64,000 bases of DNA. Origin: JAAFHI01 sp039793685. Its GTDB lineage: Bacteria > Acidobacteriota > Blastocatellia > Chloracidobacteriales > Chloracidobacteriaceae. Shown in pieces: positions 27,538 through 36,452 of the stretch. Made by a program: the position numbers and the translations under genes. Numbering within the stretch: the stretch's first letter is position 1; each line of letters opens with the position of its first letter. The stretch spans positions 85,591 to 149,590 of the forward strand of contig JBDRAL010000013.1 of NCBI GenBank assembly GCA_039793685.1, read 5' to 3'. The notes beneath the pieces are model-generated. The model was not told the DNA's origin and ran no database searches. It saw nothing but the letters and a program-made list of their open reading frames with translations.

Positions 27538-28017
27538 TCAACCAGGCAAAGGCAAACCCATTCGATTTTGAAAAATCTTGTAGAAGAATTCATCGAATGA
27601 GCCGGTTGAAAGATACAAGTCTTCGGAAAATGAATAGGATTGAAATAATTCTTCTGAAAAGTTGTACACAAAAACATCGAGTTCGTTGAAACCGATGAAA
27701 CAGAAATTACCTTTTCCGGAAAGCCAATCTCCCTTTTCTTCGGAATCATCAATAATTGAGGGAATGATGACTCTTTTAGAGTTTTTTTCCAGAATTGGTT
27801 CAGTCGAATTGAAGTAAATCCCGTCCCAATTCAGTCCGTTACATCGAAAGAGAAAGTATTTATAGGAATCGGGAAGGTTTCTCCCAAACTTTTCCTTGAA
27901 GTAATTTTCCACTTCAGAAACCTGAATCGGAGAAGCTGGTAAAGGGAGGTTTTCCTTCGGACAGATTTCTTTCATTTCTTGCTCAATCAAAGAAAGAATC
28001 TTTTCAAACTTCATCAT
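27538..28017 (-). CDS. SMI1/KNR4 (SUKH) family protein, probable orphan immunity protein
   Basis: 159 residues, with the SUKH-1 pattern: an N-terminal helix, ASPIQVSEVENYFKEKFGRNLPDSYKYFLFRCNG, a middle strand segment ending WLSGKGNFCFIGF, and a C-terminal SFDEFFYKIF. SUKH proteins are typically immunity factors for nuclease toxins of polymorphic/contact systems, though they have other roles. The gene is strikingly AT-rich and Lys/Asn/Phe-rich compared with both neighbours, a sign of transfer. No toxin gene is nearby. The ATG at 28017 is followed by another at 28014; either may be used. Confidence 0.85.
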   Translation of the reverse strand: MMKFEKILSLIEQEMKEICPKENLPLPASPIQVSEVENYFKEKFGRNLPDSYKYFLFRCNGLNWDGIYFNSTEPILEKNSKRVIIPSIIDDSEEKGDWLSGKGNFCFIGFNELDVFVYNFSEELFQSYSFSEDLYLSTGSFDEFFYKIFQNRMGLPLPG

Positions 28018-28109
28018 CTTTTATTCTCTGAAAATGGAATGGCGGGAAGGTTTGTTCATCATTCAAGTCGATGTAACGTAAGCGGTTGCCGCCGGGGAAA
28101 TCGGGCGCC

Positions 28110-29483
28110 TCAGGCGGCCTGGGGCAACGGGATCAGGATCCGAAACCGCGTCTCCCCCGGACACGACGTCAGCCGGATGTCGCCGCCGTGCTGCCGAACG
28201 ATTCGGGACACGATATCGAGTCCCAGTCCGCTCCCCTCGCCGACCGGTTTCGTGGTGTAGAACGGTTCAAAAATCCGCGACTGGATTTCAGGTGGAATCC
28301 CCGGCCCGTCATCGATGATGTCCACCGTGAGCGCGTCGCCGTCGCGCCCGGTCCGGACCGTCAGACTTCCCTTTCCGTCGAGGGCATCGAGCGCGTTGTC
28401 GATGATGTTCGTCCAGACCTGATTCAGTTCGCCCGGATTGATCATGACGCGCGGAAGCGAGCGGTCGAACTCGCGCGTCACGCGTACGCCGTGTTTCAGT
28501 TCATGCGAGAACATCGTCAGCGTATTATCGATGCCGTCGTGAATGTCCACTTCCTGCGTGGTCGCCTGATCCATGTGCGAGTAGGACTTCACGGCCTTGA
28601 CGATGTTTGAAATACGCCCGGCGGCGTCCTCGATTTCCGCGATGATGCGGGTGGCCGAAAGATCGGCTTCGAGGCGCGTCACGGTCGCCGAAAACTGCGT
28701 CGGAGACTGGTATTTCGCCATCGGCGCGAGGACCGCCGGTTCGATGCCGAAGGAAACAAGCGTCGGCGCGAGATTCCAGCCGTCGGCGACACCGTGACGT
28801 TCGAGAAAATCGGAAAGTTCATCCTCGCGGTCGCTTTGCGCGAGCGGATCGAGTTTTAACAACGGACGCGCAATCGCCTCCGCGCGGACCTGCGCGTAGG
28901 CCACCGACGCCGGGTCGTCCGGCGCGCAATCGGCGACCACCGCGCCGTAGAGCCGGTCCAGTGCCCCGCGCATCTGCGCCGCCGCCCGCGCGACCGCCGC
29001 CGCCGGATTGTTGAGTTCGTGAGCCAGTCCCGCTGAAAGTTTTCCAAGCGCGGCCAGCTTTTCGCGCTGGTGGGCAATCGCCATCGCCTCGGGCCGCCGG
29101 TGAATCAGCGCGGGCAGAATGATTCCCGACAGCGTCGGACACTCGGCGATGATTTCCTTCAAAACATCGATCTGAATCTTGAGCGCCCGCACCGCCGTTG
29201 TGGCCCGCGCCGTCGCGATTGCCCGATCATCGGTCAGAATGCCGATTTCTCCCGTGAACTGCCCCGCGCGGTGCGTGACCAGCAGCGTCTCGCCGTCGGC
29301 CACCCGCTTGGTCACTTTCACTTCCCCGTCGAGCAGAATGAAAAAGCACTCCGCCGCCGGATCGCCCTCCGAGAACAGCGGCTCGCCGGGATTGAACGTC
29401 AACTCCGAACCGTGTTCGAGCAGACACGCGATTTCATCGGGAGCGAGAGAAGGAAATAACAGATCGTGACGCGCGTCGGTCAT
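28110..29483 (-). CDS. Histidine kinase with N-terminal cyclic-nucleotide-binding domain
   Basis: 457 residues, no transmembrane segment. cNMP-binding/Crp-like domain about 10-115 (LFSEGDPAAECFFILLDGEVKV, FTGEIGILTDDRAIATARA). HisKA box with His155 (SAGLAHELNNPAAAV), then HATPase: N-box QVWTNIIDNALDAL, G1 DIIDDGPGIP, G2 GEGSGLGLDIVSRIV. A REC/flavoprotein gene lies upstream on the same strand and ends 183 nt before it, separated by a hairpin pair, suggesting kinase and receiver partners. The ligand (cNMP or a redox/other effector) is unknown. Confidence 0.93.
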   Translation of the reverse strand: MTDARHDLLFPSLAPDEIACLLEHGSELTFNPGEPLFSEGDPAAECFFILLDGEVKVTKRVADGETLLVTHRAGQFTGEIGILTDDRAIATARATTAVRALKIQIDVLKEIIAECPTLSGIILPALIHRRPEAMAIAHQREKLAALGKLSAGLAHELNNPAAAVARAAAQMRGALDRLYGAVVADCAPDDPASVAYAQVRAEAIARPLLKLDPLAQSDREDELSDFLERHGVADGWNLAPTLVSFGIEPAVLAPMAKYQSPTQFSATVTRLEADLSATRIIAEIEDAAGRISNIVKAVKSYSHMDQATTQEVDIHDGIDNTLTMFSHELKHGVRVTREFDRSLPRVMINPGELNQVWTNIIDNALDALDGKGSLTVRTGRDGDALTVDIIDDGPGIPPEIQSRIFEPFYTTKPVGEGSGLGLDIVSRIVRQHGGDIRLTSCPGETRFRILIPLPQAA

Positions 29484-29534
29484 GGGAAACTCCTTTTCAA
29501 ATACATCAACGAAAAGATGTCTGAAAGAAATTGG

Positions 29535-29633
29535 CCCATAGCCGGAGCGCTCGGGCGAGGCTATGGGTGGATAATGTCACCTCAACGGAAACATTCATTT
29601 CCCATATCCTCGCCCGAGCGCTCCGGCTATGGG
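29535..29633. repeat. Paired hairpins with complementary loops (CCCATAGCC family)
   Basis: Hairpin 1: CCCATAGCC (29535-29543), 15-nt loop, GGCTATGGG (29559-29567). Hairpin 2: CCCATATCC (29601-29609), 15-nt loop, GGCTATGGG (29625-29633). The second loop is the exact reverse complement of the first, so each unit is a hairpin and the two units are an inverted copy of one another. The same plan occurs at 38189-38279. Confidence 0.85.
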
Positions 29634-29665
29634 CTATCGTCTTGAAACCAGAAATTCATTGTTTT

Positions 29666-31321
29666 CTACCGCACCAGTCCGAGGTACTGATGCACAAACT
29701 GCACCGCGATTGAACCCTGCCCGACCGCCGAAGCGACGCGCTTGACCGAGTTTGCGCGGACGTCGCCCGCCGCGAACACGCCGGGCAAACTCGTTTCGAA
29801 AAGGAACGGCTCGCGGTCGAAATCGCGCGGGTAGCGGCCGTCCCGTTTCAAGTCGGGACCGGTCCGGATGAACCCCTTTTCATCGCGTTCCACCAGATCG
29901 CCGAGCCAGTCGGTGTGCGGCTCCGCGCCGATGAAGATGAACAGCGACGCGGCGGGGACGGTTTCCCGCTCGTTGGTCCGGACATCCTCGATGGTCAGCG
30001 TTTCGAGATGGTTATCACCCGACGCCCCGACGATGCGCTTGCAGCATTGAACGTCGATGTTGGGCGTGCCCGCGATCTGCTCGATGAGGTAGTGCGACAT
30101 ACTCGATTCAAGGCCCTCGGCCCGGACGAGCATCGTCACCTTCCGGGCGAATTTCGCAAAGTGCATCGCCGCCTGTCCCGCTGAGTTCGCGCCGCCCACG
30201 ATGTAGACATCCTCGTCCCTGCACGACATCGCCTCGGTCATCGCCGCGCCGTAGTAAATGCCCGCGCCTTCGAGATTCTCGCTGCCCGGCACGCCGATTT
30301 TCCGATAGTGAACGCCGGTGGAAACAATGACCGAATAGCAGTTGATCGACGTTCCGTCGGCCAGATGAACGATGCGGTAGGGGTCCGCCGCCGTGATGCC
30401 GACCGCGCGCTGCGGCGTGAGAATGTCCACGCCGAACCGCTTCGCCTGCGCCACCCCGCGCCGCGCGAGGTCCGCGCCGCTCAGGCCGACGGGAAACCCG
30501 AGGTAGTTTTCAATGCGCGAACTCGTCCCGGCCTGCCCGCCGGGCGCGTGCTTTTCAACCAGTACGGTCCGCAAACCTTCCGACGCGCCGTACACCCCGG
30601 CCGCCAGCCCCGCCGGACCGCCGCCGATGATGACCAGATCGTAAAAGGCGCTTCCGGCGTTGGTCCGCAGCCCGATGCGCTCCGCGACCTGCGACGGCGA
30701 CGGCGCGGACAGCGCCATCCCGCCGGGAAAGATCAGCACGGGAAGTTCATAACCCGGTTCGAGCGATGCGAGGATGGACTTCGCCTCCTCGTTGTCGTCG
30801 GCGTCGATCCACTGGTAAATCACCTGATTTCGCGCCAGAAAATCCTTGAGACGATGGGTCGCGGGCGACCAGCGATGACCGACCAGCCGGACGCCCTCGA
30901 ACGGCGGGCGATAGCCTTCGCCCCAGTCTTCGAGCAGGTCGTGGAGCGCCGGATAGAGATGTTCCTCGGGCGGGTCCCACGGTTTCGTGAAGTAGTAATC
31001 GAGCTTGACCTGATTGATGGCGCGGATGGCCGCGTCGGTGTCGGCGTAGGCCGTGAGCAACGCGCGTTTCGCGTCGGGGTACAACTGCCTGGCCGCTTCG
31101 AGAAATTCGATGCCGCTCATGTTCGGCATCCGCTGGTCGGCGAGCAGCAGCGCCACCGCGTCCCCGCGGACCTTCAACTGCTTCAGCGCGTCGAGCGCCG
31201 CCGCGCCCGAGTCCGCGCGGACGATGCGATGCTCGGCCCCGAACCGCTGCCGCAAATCCCGCTCGATGGCCCGCAAGACCTGCGGATCGTCATCCACGGT
31301 GAGTAAAACCGGCTTTGCCAT
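29666..31321 (-). CDS. Response regulator / glutaredoxin-like / thioredoxin-reductase-like flavoprotein fusion
   Basis: 551 residues. Receiver about 1-125 with phosphoacceptor Asp62 (LADQRMPNMSG) and Lys113. A thioredoxin-fold segment about 142-220 (GVRLVGHRWSPATHRLKDFLARNQ ... YELPVLIF) in which the usual CxxC site reads SPAT. Then a TrxR-like core: FAD site IIGGGPAGLAA (231-241), NADPH site YIVGGANSAGQAA, and the second FAD motif LPGVFAAGDVR. The TrxR dicysteine position (CATC in classical enzymes) is YYGAA, so no redox pair remains. It probably senses or transfers electrons from NAD(P)H under control of the neighbouring kinase; this is inference. Confidence 0.9.
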   Translation of the reverse strand: MAKPVLLTVDDDPQVLRAIERDLRQRFGAEHRIVRADSGAAALDALKQLKVRGDAVALLLADQRMPNMSGIEFLEAARQLYPDAKRALLTAYADTDAAIRAINQVKLDYYFTKPWDPPEEHLYPALHDLLEDWGEGYRPPFEGVRLVGHRWSPATHRLKDFLARNQVIYQWIDADDNEEAKSILASLEPGYELPVLIFPGGMALSAPSPSQVAERIGLRTNAGSAFYDLVIIGGGPAGLAAGVYGASEGLRTVLVEKHAPGGQAGTSSRIENYLGFPVGLSGADLARRGVAQAKRFGVDILTPQRAVGITAADPYRIVHLADGTSINCYSVIVSTGVHYRKIGVPGSENLEGAGIYYGAAMTEAMSCRDEDVYIVGGANSAGQAAMHFAKFARKVTMLVRAEGLESSMSHYLIEQIAGTPNIDVQCCKRIVGASGDNHLETLTIEDVRTNERETVPAASLFIFIGAEPHTDWLGDLVERDEKGFIRTGPDLKRDGRYPRDFDREPFLFETSLPGVFAAGDVRANSVKRVASAVGQGSIAVQFVHQYLGLVR

Positions 31322-31345
31322 GTGAATCGTTCTTTCGTGAAAGGA

Positions 31346-32302
31346 TTACGAGGTGACCACCCGTTCGTCCGTCATCGTTTCAAGCGGCAGACTGCGTTCG
31401 ACCCACGCATCGAACCCGCCGGTGAGCGGTCGTACCCGATGGACGCCCCGCCGCTTCAGAATCAGGGCCGCCCGCGCGCTGCTCGCCTCGTTCGGACAGG
31501 CGCAGTAGAACACGATTTCCCGGTCGCGCGGAATCTCGCCATGCCGGTGTTCGACTTCATCGAGCGACATCCGCAGCGATCCGGGAATGACCTCAATGGT
31601 TCCGTCGTGATTGGCCCCGAGCCGCAAATCAATCACCACCGGCTCGCCGCCCGACTGGATGAGTTCATACAGTTCATCGGGCGTAATCTGCGCGGTTCGC
31701 AGCGATTGAAGAAATTTCCGCCGCTGGTAGTACTTCCAGAAAACGTAAGCCGCGAGCGCCGTCCCGGCCAGGACGCCGACCAGCGAACCGAACCGCGAAA
31801 GCGCCCCGGCCACATATTCAAGTTGATCGCTGAAAATCAGCCCGAGTCCGACGCCGCTGCCCGCCCAGAGCAGCGCGCCGAGACCGTCGAAGACGAGAAA
31901 ACGCGGGAACGACCAGCCGAGAATGCCGGCCATCGGCGGCGACAGCGTGTTCACGCCGGGCAGAAACTTGGCGACGAGCAGCGACGACACGCCGTTCTTT
32001 TGGAAAAAGGTTTCCGACTGCCGGACGCACGAATCGGGTTCGAGCGACACGCGGCAGAGGAAGGAAAGAACTTTGGAACCGCGCCGACGACCGAGCCAGT
32101 ACCACACGGCGTCGCCGACCAGCGCGGCAATCACGGCCACGCCGAGGACCAGCGCCGCGCTCAGTTTCCCCGCGCCCGCGAGCGCCCCCGCCGCGAGCAG
32201 CAGCGGGAGCGCGGGCACGGGCAGGCCGAGCTGTTCGAGAAAGACCCACGCGAAAACGACCGGGTAGCCGTTTTCAGCGAGGAATTTTAAAAGTGCCTGC
32301 AT
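31346..32302 (-). CDS. DedA/SNARE-associated membrane protein fused to a rhodanese domain
   Basis: 318 residues. The N-terminal 200 residues are a DedA-type membrane domain: hydrophobic segments around 12-55, the re-entrant signatures FLEQLGLPVPALPLLLAAG and AKFLPGVNTLSPPMAGILG, and GDAVWYWLGRRRG. The C-terminal 100 residues are a rhodanese module (ITPDELYELIQSGGEPVVIDLR ... GSLRMSLDEVEHR ... IVFYCACPNEASSARAALIL) with an active-site-loop cysteine after VFY. DedA proteins act in lipid flipping or membrane homeostasis; rhodanese moves sulfane sulfur. It lies just downstream of the flavoprotein gene's start region, 24 nt away, on the same strand. Confidence 0.9.
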   Translation of the reverse strand: MQALLKFLAENGYPVVFAWVFLEQLGLPVPALPLLLAAGALAGAGKLSAALVLGVAVIAALVGDAVWYWLGRRRGSKVLSFLCRVSLEPDSCVRQSETFFQKNGVSSLLVAKFLPGVNTLSPPMAGILGWSFPRFLVFDGLGALLWAGSGVGLGLIFSDQLEYVAGALSRFGSLVGVLAGTALAAYVFWKYYQRRKFLQSLRTAQITPDELYELIQSGGEPVVIDLRLGANHDGTIEVIPGSLRMSLDEVEHRHGEIPRDREIVFYCACPNEASSARAALILKRRGVHRVRPLTGGFDAWVERSLPLETMTDERVVTS

Positions 32303-32323
32303 GAATGTCCCTCGGACGCGGTT

Positions 32324-33334
32324 TCAGTGTTCGAGCACGATCCGGTAGCGGGCCTTCCCCGATTCCAGATGCTCGAAAGCCTCGTTGATTTCCGCCATCG
32401 GGAAAAGCTCCGTTACCGGGGCGATGCCATGCCGGACGCAGAAATCGAGCATCTTCGCGGTCGTCACCGGACTGCCGAGAGGTGACGCGGAAACCGATTT
32501 CTGTCCGGTGATCATCGGGAAAACGGCCAGCCCGACCGGATTCGGCACCGCGCCGACGAAATGCAGCCGTCCGCGTGGTGCGAGGGCGTTGATGTAGGCC
32601 ATCCAGTCGAGATCGGCGTTGACTGTCGAAAGCAGAAAGTCGAACGAACCGGCCACCTTTTTCATCGCGCCGTCGTCGCGCGAATTGACGACGTGGCGCG
32701 CGCCCAGACCGCGCGCTTCATCGGCTTTCGAATCGCTTGAAGTAAAGGCCGTCACGTCGCAACCCCACTTCGAAAGAAACTGGAGCGCAAGGTGACCGAG
32801 TCCGCCGATGCCGATGACCCCGACCCGGTCGGTGGGTTTTACATCGAATTGAACAATCGGATTGAAGACCGTGATGCCGCCGCAGAACAGCGGCCCCGCC
32901 TTGGCGAGATCGAGTCCGTCGGGCAGCGGCGTGGCCCATTCCCAGTTGCAGCGGACGCGATCCGCGAACCCGCCATGACGGGCCACGATGGTCTGCTCCG
33001 CCGTGAGGCAGAGGTTCTGGTCGCCCGACATGCATTCGTGACAGTGCTTGCAACTTCCCGAAAACCAGCCGAGACCGACCGACTGGCCGATTTGATGCGT
33101 GGTCACGCGCTCGCCGATGGCGGTAATCGTTCCGACGGCTTCATGACCGGGAACGAACGGATACGCGGTAATGCCCCAGTCGTTGTTGAGCATGGACAGG
33201 TCGGAGTGACACAGGCCGCAATACTTCACGGCAATCTCGACCTGATCGGGACCCAGCGGCCCCATGTCGTATTGAAACGGTTGAAGTTTGCCCTTGGCCT
33301 CAAAGGCAGCGTAGGCGTTCACGGTATTCGACAT
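32324..33334 (-). CDS. Zinc-dependent NAD(P) alcohol dehydrogenase (YahK/CAD-like)
   Basis: 336 residues. Catalytic-zinc residues in YCGLCHSD (Cys42), PGHE (His64, Glu65) and LFCGG. Structural-zinc cysteines in SCKHCHECMSGDQNLC (Cys95, 98, 101, 109). Nucleotide-binding GIGGLGHLALQF. The overall pattern, including YGGITVFNP-like FCGGITVFNP, fits the YahK/cinnamyl-alcohol-dehydrogenase subfamily of NADPH-dependent aldehyde reductases. It may detoxify aldehydes. It lies 21 nt upstream of the DedA-rhodanese gene, so a common transcript is likely. Confidence 0.93.
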   Translation of the reverse strand: MSNTVNAYAAFEAKGKLQPFQYDMGPLGPDQVEIAVKYCGLCHSDLSMLNNDWGITAYPFVPGHEAVGTITAIGERVTTHQIGQSVGLGWFSGSCKHCHECMSGDQNLCLTAEQTIVARHGGFADRVRCNWEWATPLPDGLDLAKAGPLFCGGITVFNPIVQFDVKPTDRVGVIGIGGLGHLALQFLSKWGCDVTAFTSSDSKADEARGLGARHVVNSRDDGAMKKVAGSFDFLLSTVNADLDWMAYINALAPRGRLHFVGAVPNPVGLAVFPMITGQKSVSASPLGSPVTTAKMLDFCVRHGIAPVTELFPMAEINEAFEHLESGKARYRIVLEH

Positions 33335-33437
33335 TGATCATCCCCTGAAAATACGAACGGTGAAAAAGCTTTTGTGCTGCGTTGGCACGGTGAAGTACGG
33401 GTGAGCCGATTCTTCTTTTTTTGGTACGACAAACGAT

Positions 33438-35054
33438 TCAATGCGCGCCCGCGCCGCCCGCGCCGGGCACGACCTTTCGGCAGAACAACGCCATCGCGCC
33501 GACGCCGATAAGTAGAAATCCCATGATGAAAAAGGCGTCGTTGTAGGCCATCACGTTCGCTTCCTTGCGAATCGCGTTGTCCACCAGCGCCACCGCCTTG
33601 AGCTTCGCGTCAGGCGGCGCGATGCCGCGACCGACCAGTCCCGCCTCGGTCGCCTTCAACCTTGCCTCCAGCGCCGGCTGCGTCGCGCTCACATGCTCGC
33701 CGAGCCGGTTCGAATGCAGCTTCTCGCGCCGGGTCAGCAGCATCCCCACGACCGCGATGCCGACCGATCCGCCCAGATTTCGCAGCATGTTGAACAGCGA
33801 CGACGCCGAACCGGCGTTTTCCTTTTCAATCCCGGAAGTCGCCAGCGTCGAGAGCGGCACCATAATCAGCGGCTGGCCGAGCGCCCGCAGCAGTTGCGCG
33901 TGGATCAACTGGTCGTACCCGTAAAGGTTCGTCATCGCCGAGTTCATTACGAAACTCGACCCGAAAATCGCCGTCCCGACAACCACCAGAAACCGGGCGT
34001 CCACCTTTTTCATCAGTTGCGGCACGATGGGAATCAGCAGCAGTTGCGGAAAGCCCGACCACGCGACGACCGTGCCGATGTCGAGTGCGTTGTAGCCCTG
34101 AATCTGCCCCAGATAGAGCGGCAGGATGAACACCCCGCCATACAACCCGAAACCGAGGATGAAGTTCACCAGCGACGCGAATCCGAAGTTGCGCCGGGCA
34201 AACAGCCGCAGGTTCAACAACGGGTTCTTGCGCGTGAACTCGATGATGACGAACGCCGTCAGCCCGACGGCCGCCGCGATGGCGCAGTTGCGGATCATCG
34301 GGTCGCCAAACCAGTCCTTGCGATTTCCTTCTTCGAGAAAAACCGTGAAGGTACCCAACCCGACCGCCATCGTCAGGATGCCCCAGTAATCGCCGCCCCT
34401 GAGCAGGTTCAACTGCATCGGCTGGGGCGCGATGGCGTACCACACGGCCCCGATCAGCACCGCGCCGGGAATCACGTTCAAATAAAAGATGTACTCCCAG
34501 CCGAAATTGTCCGTCAGCCACCCGCCGATGGCCGGACCGATGGACGGCGCGAAGGTCGCCGTCACCGCGAACATCGCCAGCCCCATCGGCTGTTTCGAGG
34601 GCGGCAGCGTCGTGAGGATGATCGTGAACGCCATCGGAATCAGCACGCCGCCGGTAAAGCCCTGCAACGCGCGGAACAGAATCATGCTGTTCAAATCCCA
34701 CGCGAAGGCGCACAGAACGGAGAACACGAGAAAGAGCGTCGCGTTGACCAGCAGGTAGCGGCGAACCGAGAACACGCGCGACAGCCACGCCGTGAGCGGA
34801 ATCACGACGATTTCCGCCACCAGATAGGAAGTTGAAATCCACGCGCCTTCGTCCGGCGTGGCCGCGAGCGCGCCCTGAATGTCCTTCAAAGACGAGTTGG
34901 TGATTTGAATGTCGAGGACCGCCATGAACGCCCCGAGCAGCGATCCCGCCACGGCGATCCAGCACTTGAGCGTCGGCTTCGCTTCCGCCGATTTCGGCGT
35001 GCCGATGGCGCAGCCGGTCGGAGCCGGCACGAGTCGCGCGGTTTCAACGGCCAT
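33438..35054 (-). CDS. DHA2-family MFS efflux transporter (EmrB/QacA type)
   Basis: 538 residues with about 14 hydrophobic helices. The DHA2 pattern is clear: FMAVLDIQITNSSLKDIQGALAATPDEGAWISTSYLVAEIVVIPL at the first helix, motif A-like WLSRVFSVRRYLL, the RALQGFTGG segment of helix 4 and AVTATFAPSIGPAIGGWLTDNFGWEYIFYLNVIPG (motif C). It pumps drugs or toxic compounds with proton exchange. It starts 3 nt after the HlyD-like gene, and the pair forms an emrAB-type efflux operon, probably with an outer-membrane channel encoded elsewhere. Confidence 0.94.
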   Translation of the reverse strand: MAVETARLVPAPTGCAIGTPKSAEAKPTLKCWIAVAGSLLGAFMAVLDIQITNSSLKDIQGALAATPDEGAWISTSYLVAEIVVIPLTAWLSRVFSVRRYLLVNATLFLVFSVLCAFAWDLNSMILFRALQGFTGGVLIPMAFTIILTTLPPSKQPMGLAMFAVTATFAPSIGPAIGGWLTDNFGWEYIFYLNVIPGAVLIGAVWYAIAPQPMQLNLLRGGDYWGILTMAVGLGTFTVFLEEGNRKDWFGDPMIRNCAIAAAVGLTAFVIIEFTRKNPLLNLRLFARRNFGFASLVNFILGFGLYGGVFILPLYLGQIQGYNALDIGTVVAWSGFPQLLLIPIVPQLMKKVDARFLVVVGTAIFGSSFVMNSAMTNLYGYDQLIHAQLLRALGQPLIMVPLSTLATSGIEKENAGSASSLFNMLRNLGGSVGIAVVGMLLTRREKLHSNRLGEHVSATQPALEARLKATEAGLVGRGIAPPDAKLKAVALVDNAIRKEANVMAYNDAFFIMGFLLIGVGAMALFCRKVVPGAGGAGAH

Positions 35055-35057
35055 GGC

Positions 35058-36452
35058 TCACTTCACTTTCACGGAAACCAGCGTGGACATCCCCGGCGTG
35101 ACCCGCCCCCGGTACGATTCAAGTTCCGCGCCTTCAAACACGATCTTGACCGGCACGCGCTGCACGACCTTCGTGAAGTTGCCGGTCGCGTTGTCGGGCG
35201 GGAGCAACGCAAACTTCGCGCCGGTTCCGGCCTGGATGCTGTCCACCTTGCCGCGGAACGTCGCGCCGCCGAGGGCGTCCACCTCGACCTCGACTTCCTG
35301 GCCCGGCTTCATGTTCTTCAACTGGGTTTCCTTGAAATTGGCGACGACCCACACGTCGTCGGGCACAATCGAGAGCATCGCCTGCCCGACCGAAACGAAC
35401 GCGCCTTCCTCGACCATCCGCTTGGCGACCCGGCCCGATTCGGCGGCGTAAATTTTCGTGTAGGACAGATTCAGTTTCGCCTGCTCCAGCGCGGCCCGCG
35501 CGCGCTCGATTTCGGCGTCGGCGGATTCCGCCTCGGCCCGCGCGACCGCGACCTGCTTCGGCGCGGTGTTGGCCTGATCGAGCCGTCCGCGCGCCTCCTC
35601 AACCATCGAACGCGACTGCGTGACAGTAGCGTTGGCGGCGGCCTGTTCCTCGCGGGCCTGCCTCAACGCGGCTTCCGCCGCCGTGACCTGCTTTTTGGCG
35701 GCTTCGAGATTGGCCACGGCCACGCGGTTGGCCGCGCTCGCCTGTTCGAACCGCTGGCTCGACACATCGCCCTTTTCAAACAGTTCACGGTAACGCTTCA
35801 CGTCCGGCTCGGTGCGTGTAACCTCGGCTTCGGCGGCGAGAACGCGCGCGCGGGCCTGTTCGAGATTCGCTTCCGCTCCGGCAATCTGGGTCGCGACCTG
35901 CGCCGCGCGGACGCGGGTCGCGTCCGACTGCGCGCGCATCGCGCCCACGCTCGAACTCGCCTGCGTGACCGCCGCCTGCCCGGTCGCGCTCGTGAGAGCG
36001 ACCGACTCGACCGCCGTTTTATGTTTCGCCACCGCCGAATCGAGCGCGGCCTGTGCCTGTTTCACCTGCTGTTCATAATCGCGCGGGTCGATTTCCAGCA
36101 GCAGGTCGCCCTTCTTCACGACCTGATTGTCGGCGACGTGGAGCTTCACCACATGCCCGGTGATTTTCGGACTGACCGCCACGACGTGGCCTTCCACAAA
36201 CGCATCGTCGGTCGATTCATGCGTGAGCGCCCGGGCGAGCGCGCGACCGCCGAAAATAAGACCAATCAGCGCCACGATGACGATTCCGATGAGAACCGGT
36301 GGTCGCCGAAACAAGCTCGGCGGCGGTGAAGATTCCGAACCGAGCGGAGCGGTGACCGGCTTTTCACCCGGTCCGCCATTCGCGGAGGGAGGTTCTTCGG
36401 TCGCGACGCGGACCGGTTCGGACGGAGCAGGCGACGGATTCGATTCACTCAT
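35058..36452 (-). CDS. HlyD/EmrA-type membrane fusion protein
   Basis: 464 residues. A Pro/Ser-rich cytoplasmic N-terminus, a single transmembrane helix about 52-74 (PPVLIGIVIVALIGLIFGGRALA), then biotinyl-lipoyl half DDAFVEGHVVAVSPKITGHVVKLHV, a long coiled-coil hairpin (about 140-300, Ala/Glu/Gln-rich), the second half YTKIYAAESGRVAKRMVEEGAFVSVGQ, and the beta-barrel domain ending ESYRGRVTPGMSTLVSVKVK. The coiled coil is somewhat longer than in E. coli EmrA. It is the periplasmic adaptor of the EmrB-like pump encoded 3 nt downstream. Confidence 0.94.
   Translation of the reverse strand: MSESNPSPAPSEPVRVATEEPPSANGGPGEKPVTAPLGSESSPPPSLFRRPPVLIGIVIVALIGLIFGGRALARALTHESTDDAFVEGHVVAVSPKITGHVVKLHVADNQVVKKGDLLLEIDPRDYEQQVKQAQAALDSAVAKHKTAVESVALTSATGQAAVTQASSSVGAMRAQSDATRVRAAQVATQIAGAEANLEQARARVLAAEAEVTRTEPDVKRYRELFEKGDVSSQRFEQASAANRVAVANLEAAKKQVTAAEAALRQAREEQAAANATVTQSRSMVEEARGRLDQANTAPKQVAVARAEAESADAEIERARAALEQAKLNLSYTKIYAAESGRVAKRMVEEGAFVSVGQAMLSIVPDDVWVVANFKETQLKNMKPGQEVEVEVDALGGATFRGKVDSIQAGTGAKFALLPPDNATGNFTKVVQRVPVKIVFEGAELESYRGRVTPGMSTLVSVKVK

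Noticed and set aside
27538..28017. Toxin-antitoxin or abortive-infection pair
   Set aside because: Only the immunity-like gene is present; the neighbouring 100 nt on both sides hold no second small gene.
28110..31321. Classical thioredoxin reductase system
   Set aside because: The flavoprotein lacks both CxxC sites and carries a receiver; no thioredoxin gene is adjacent.
34905..36329. Long plus-strand frame opposite the HlyD-like gene
   Set aside because: Low-complexity Arg-rich product; mirror of the coiled-coil coding sequence.
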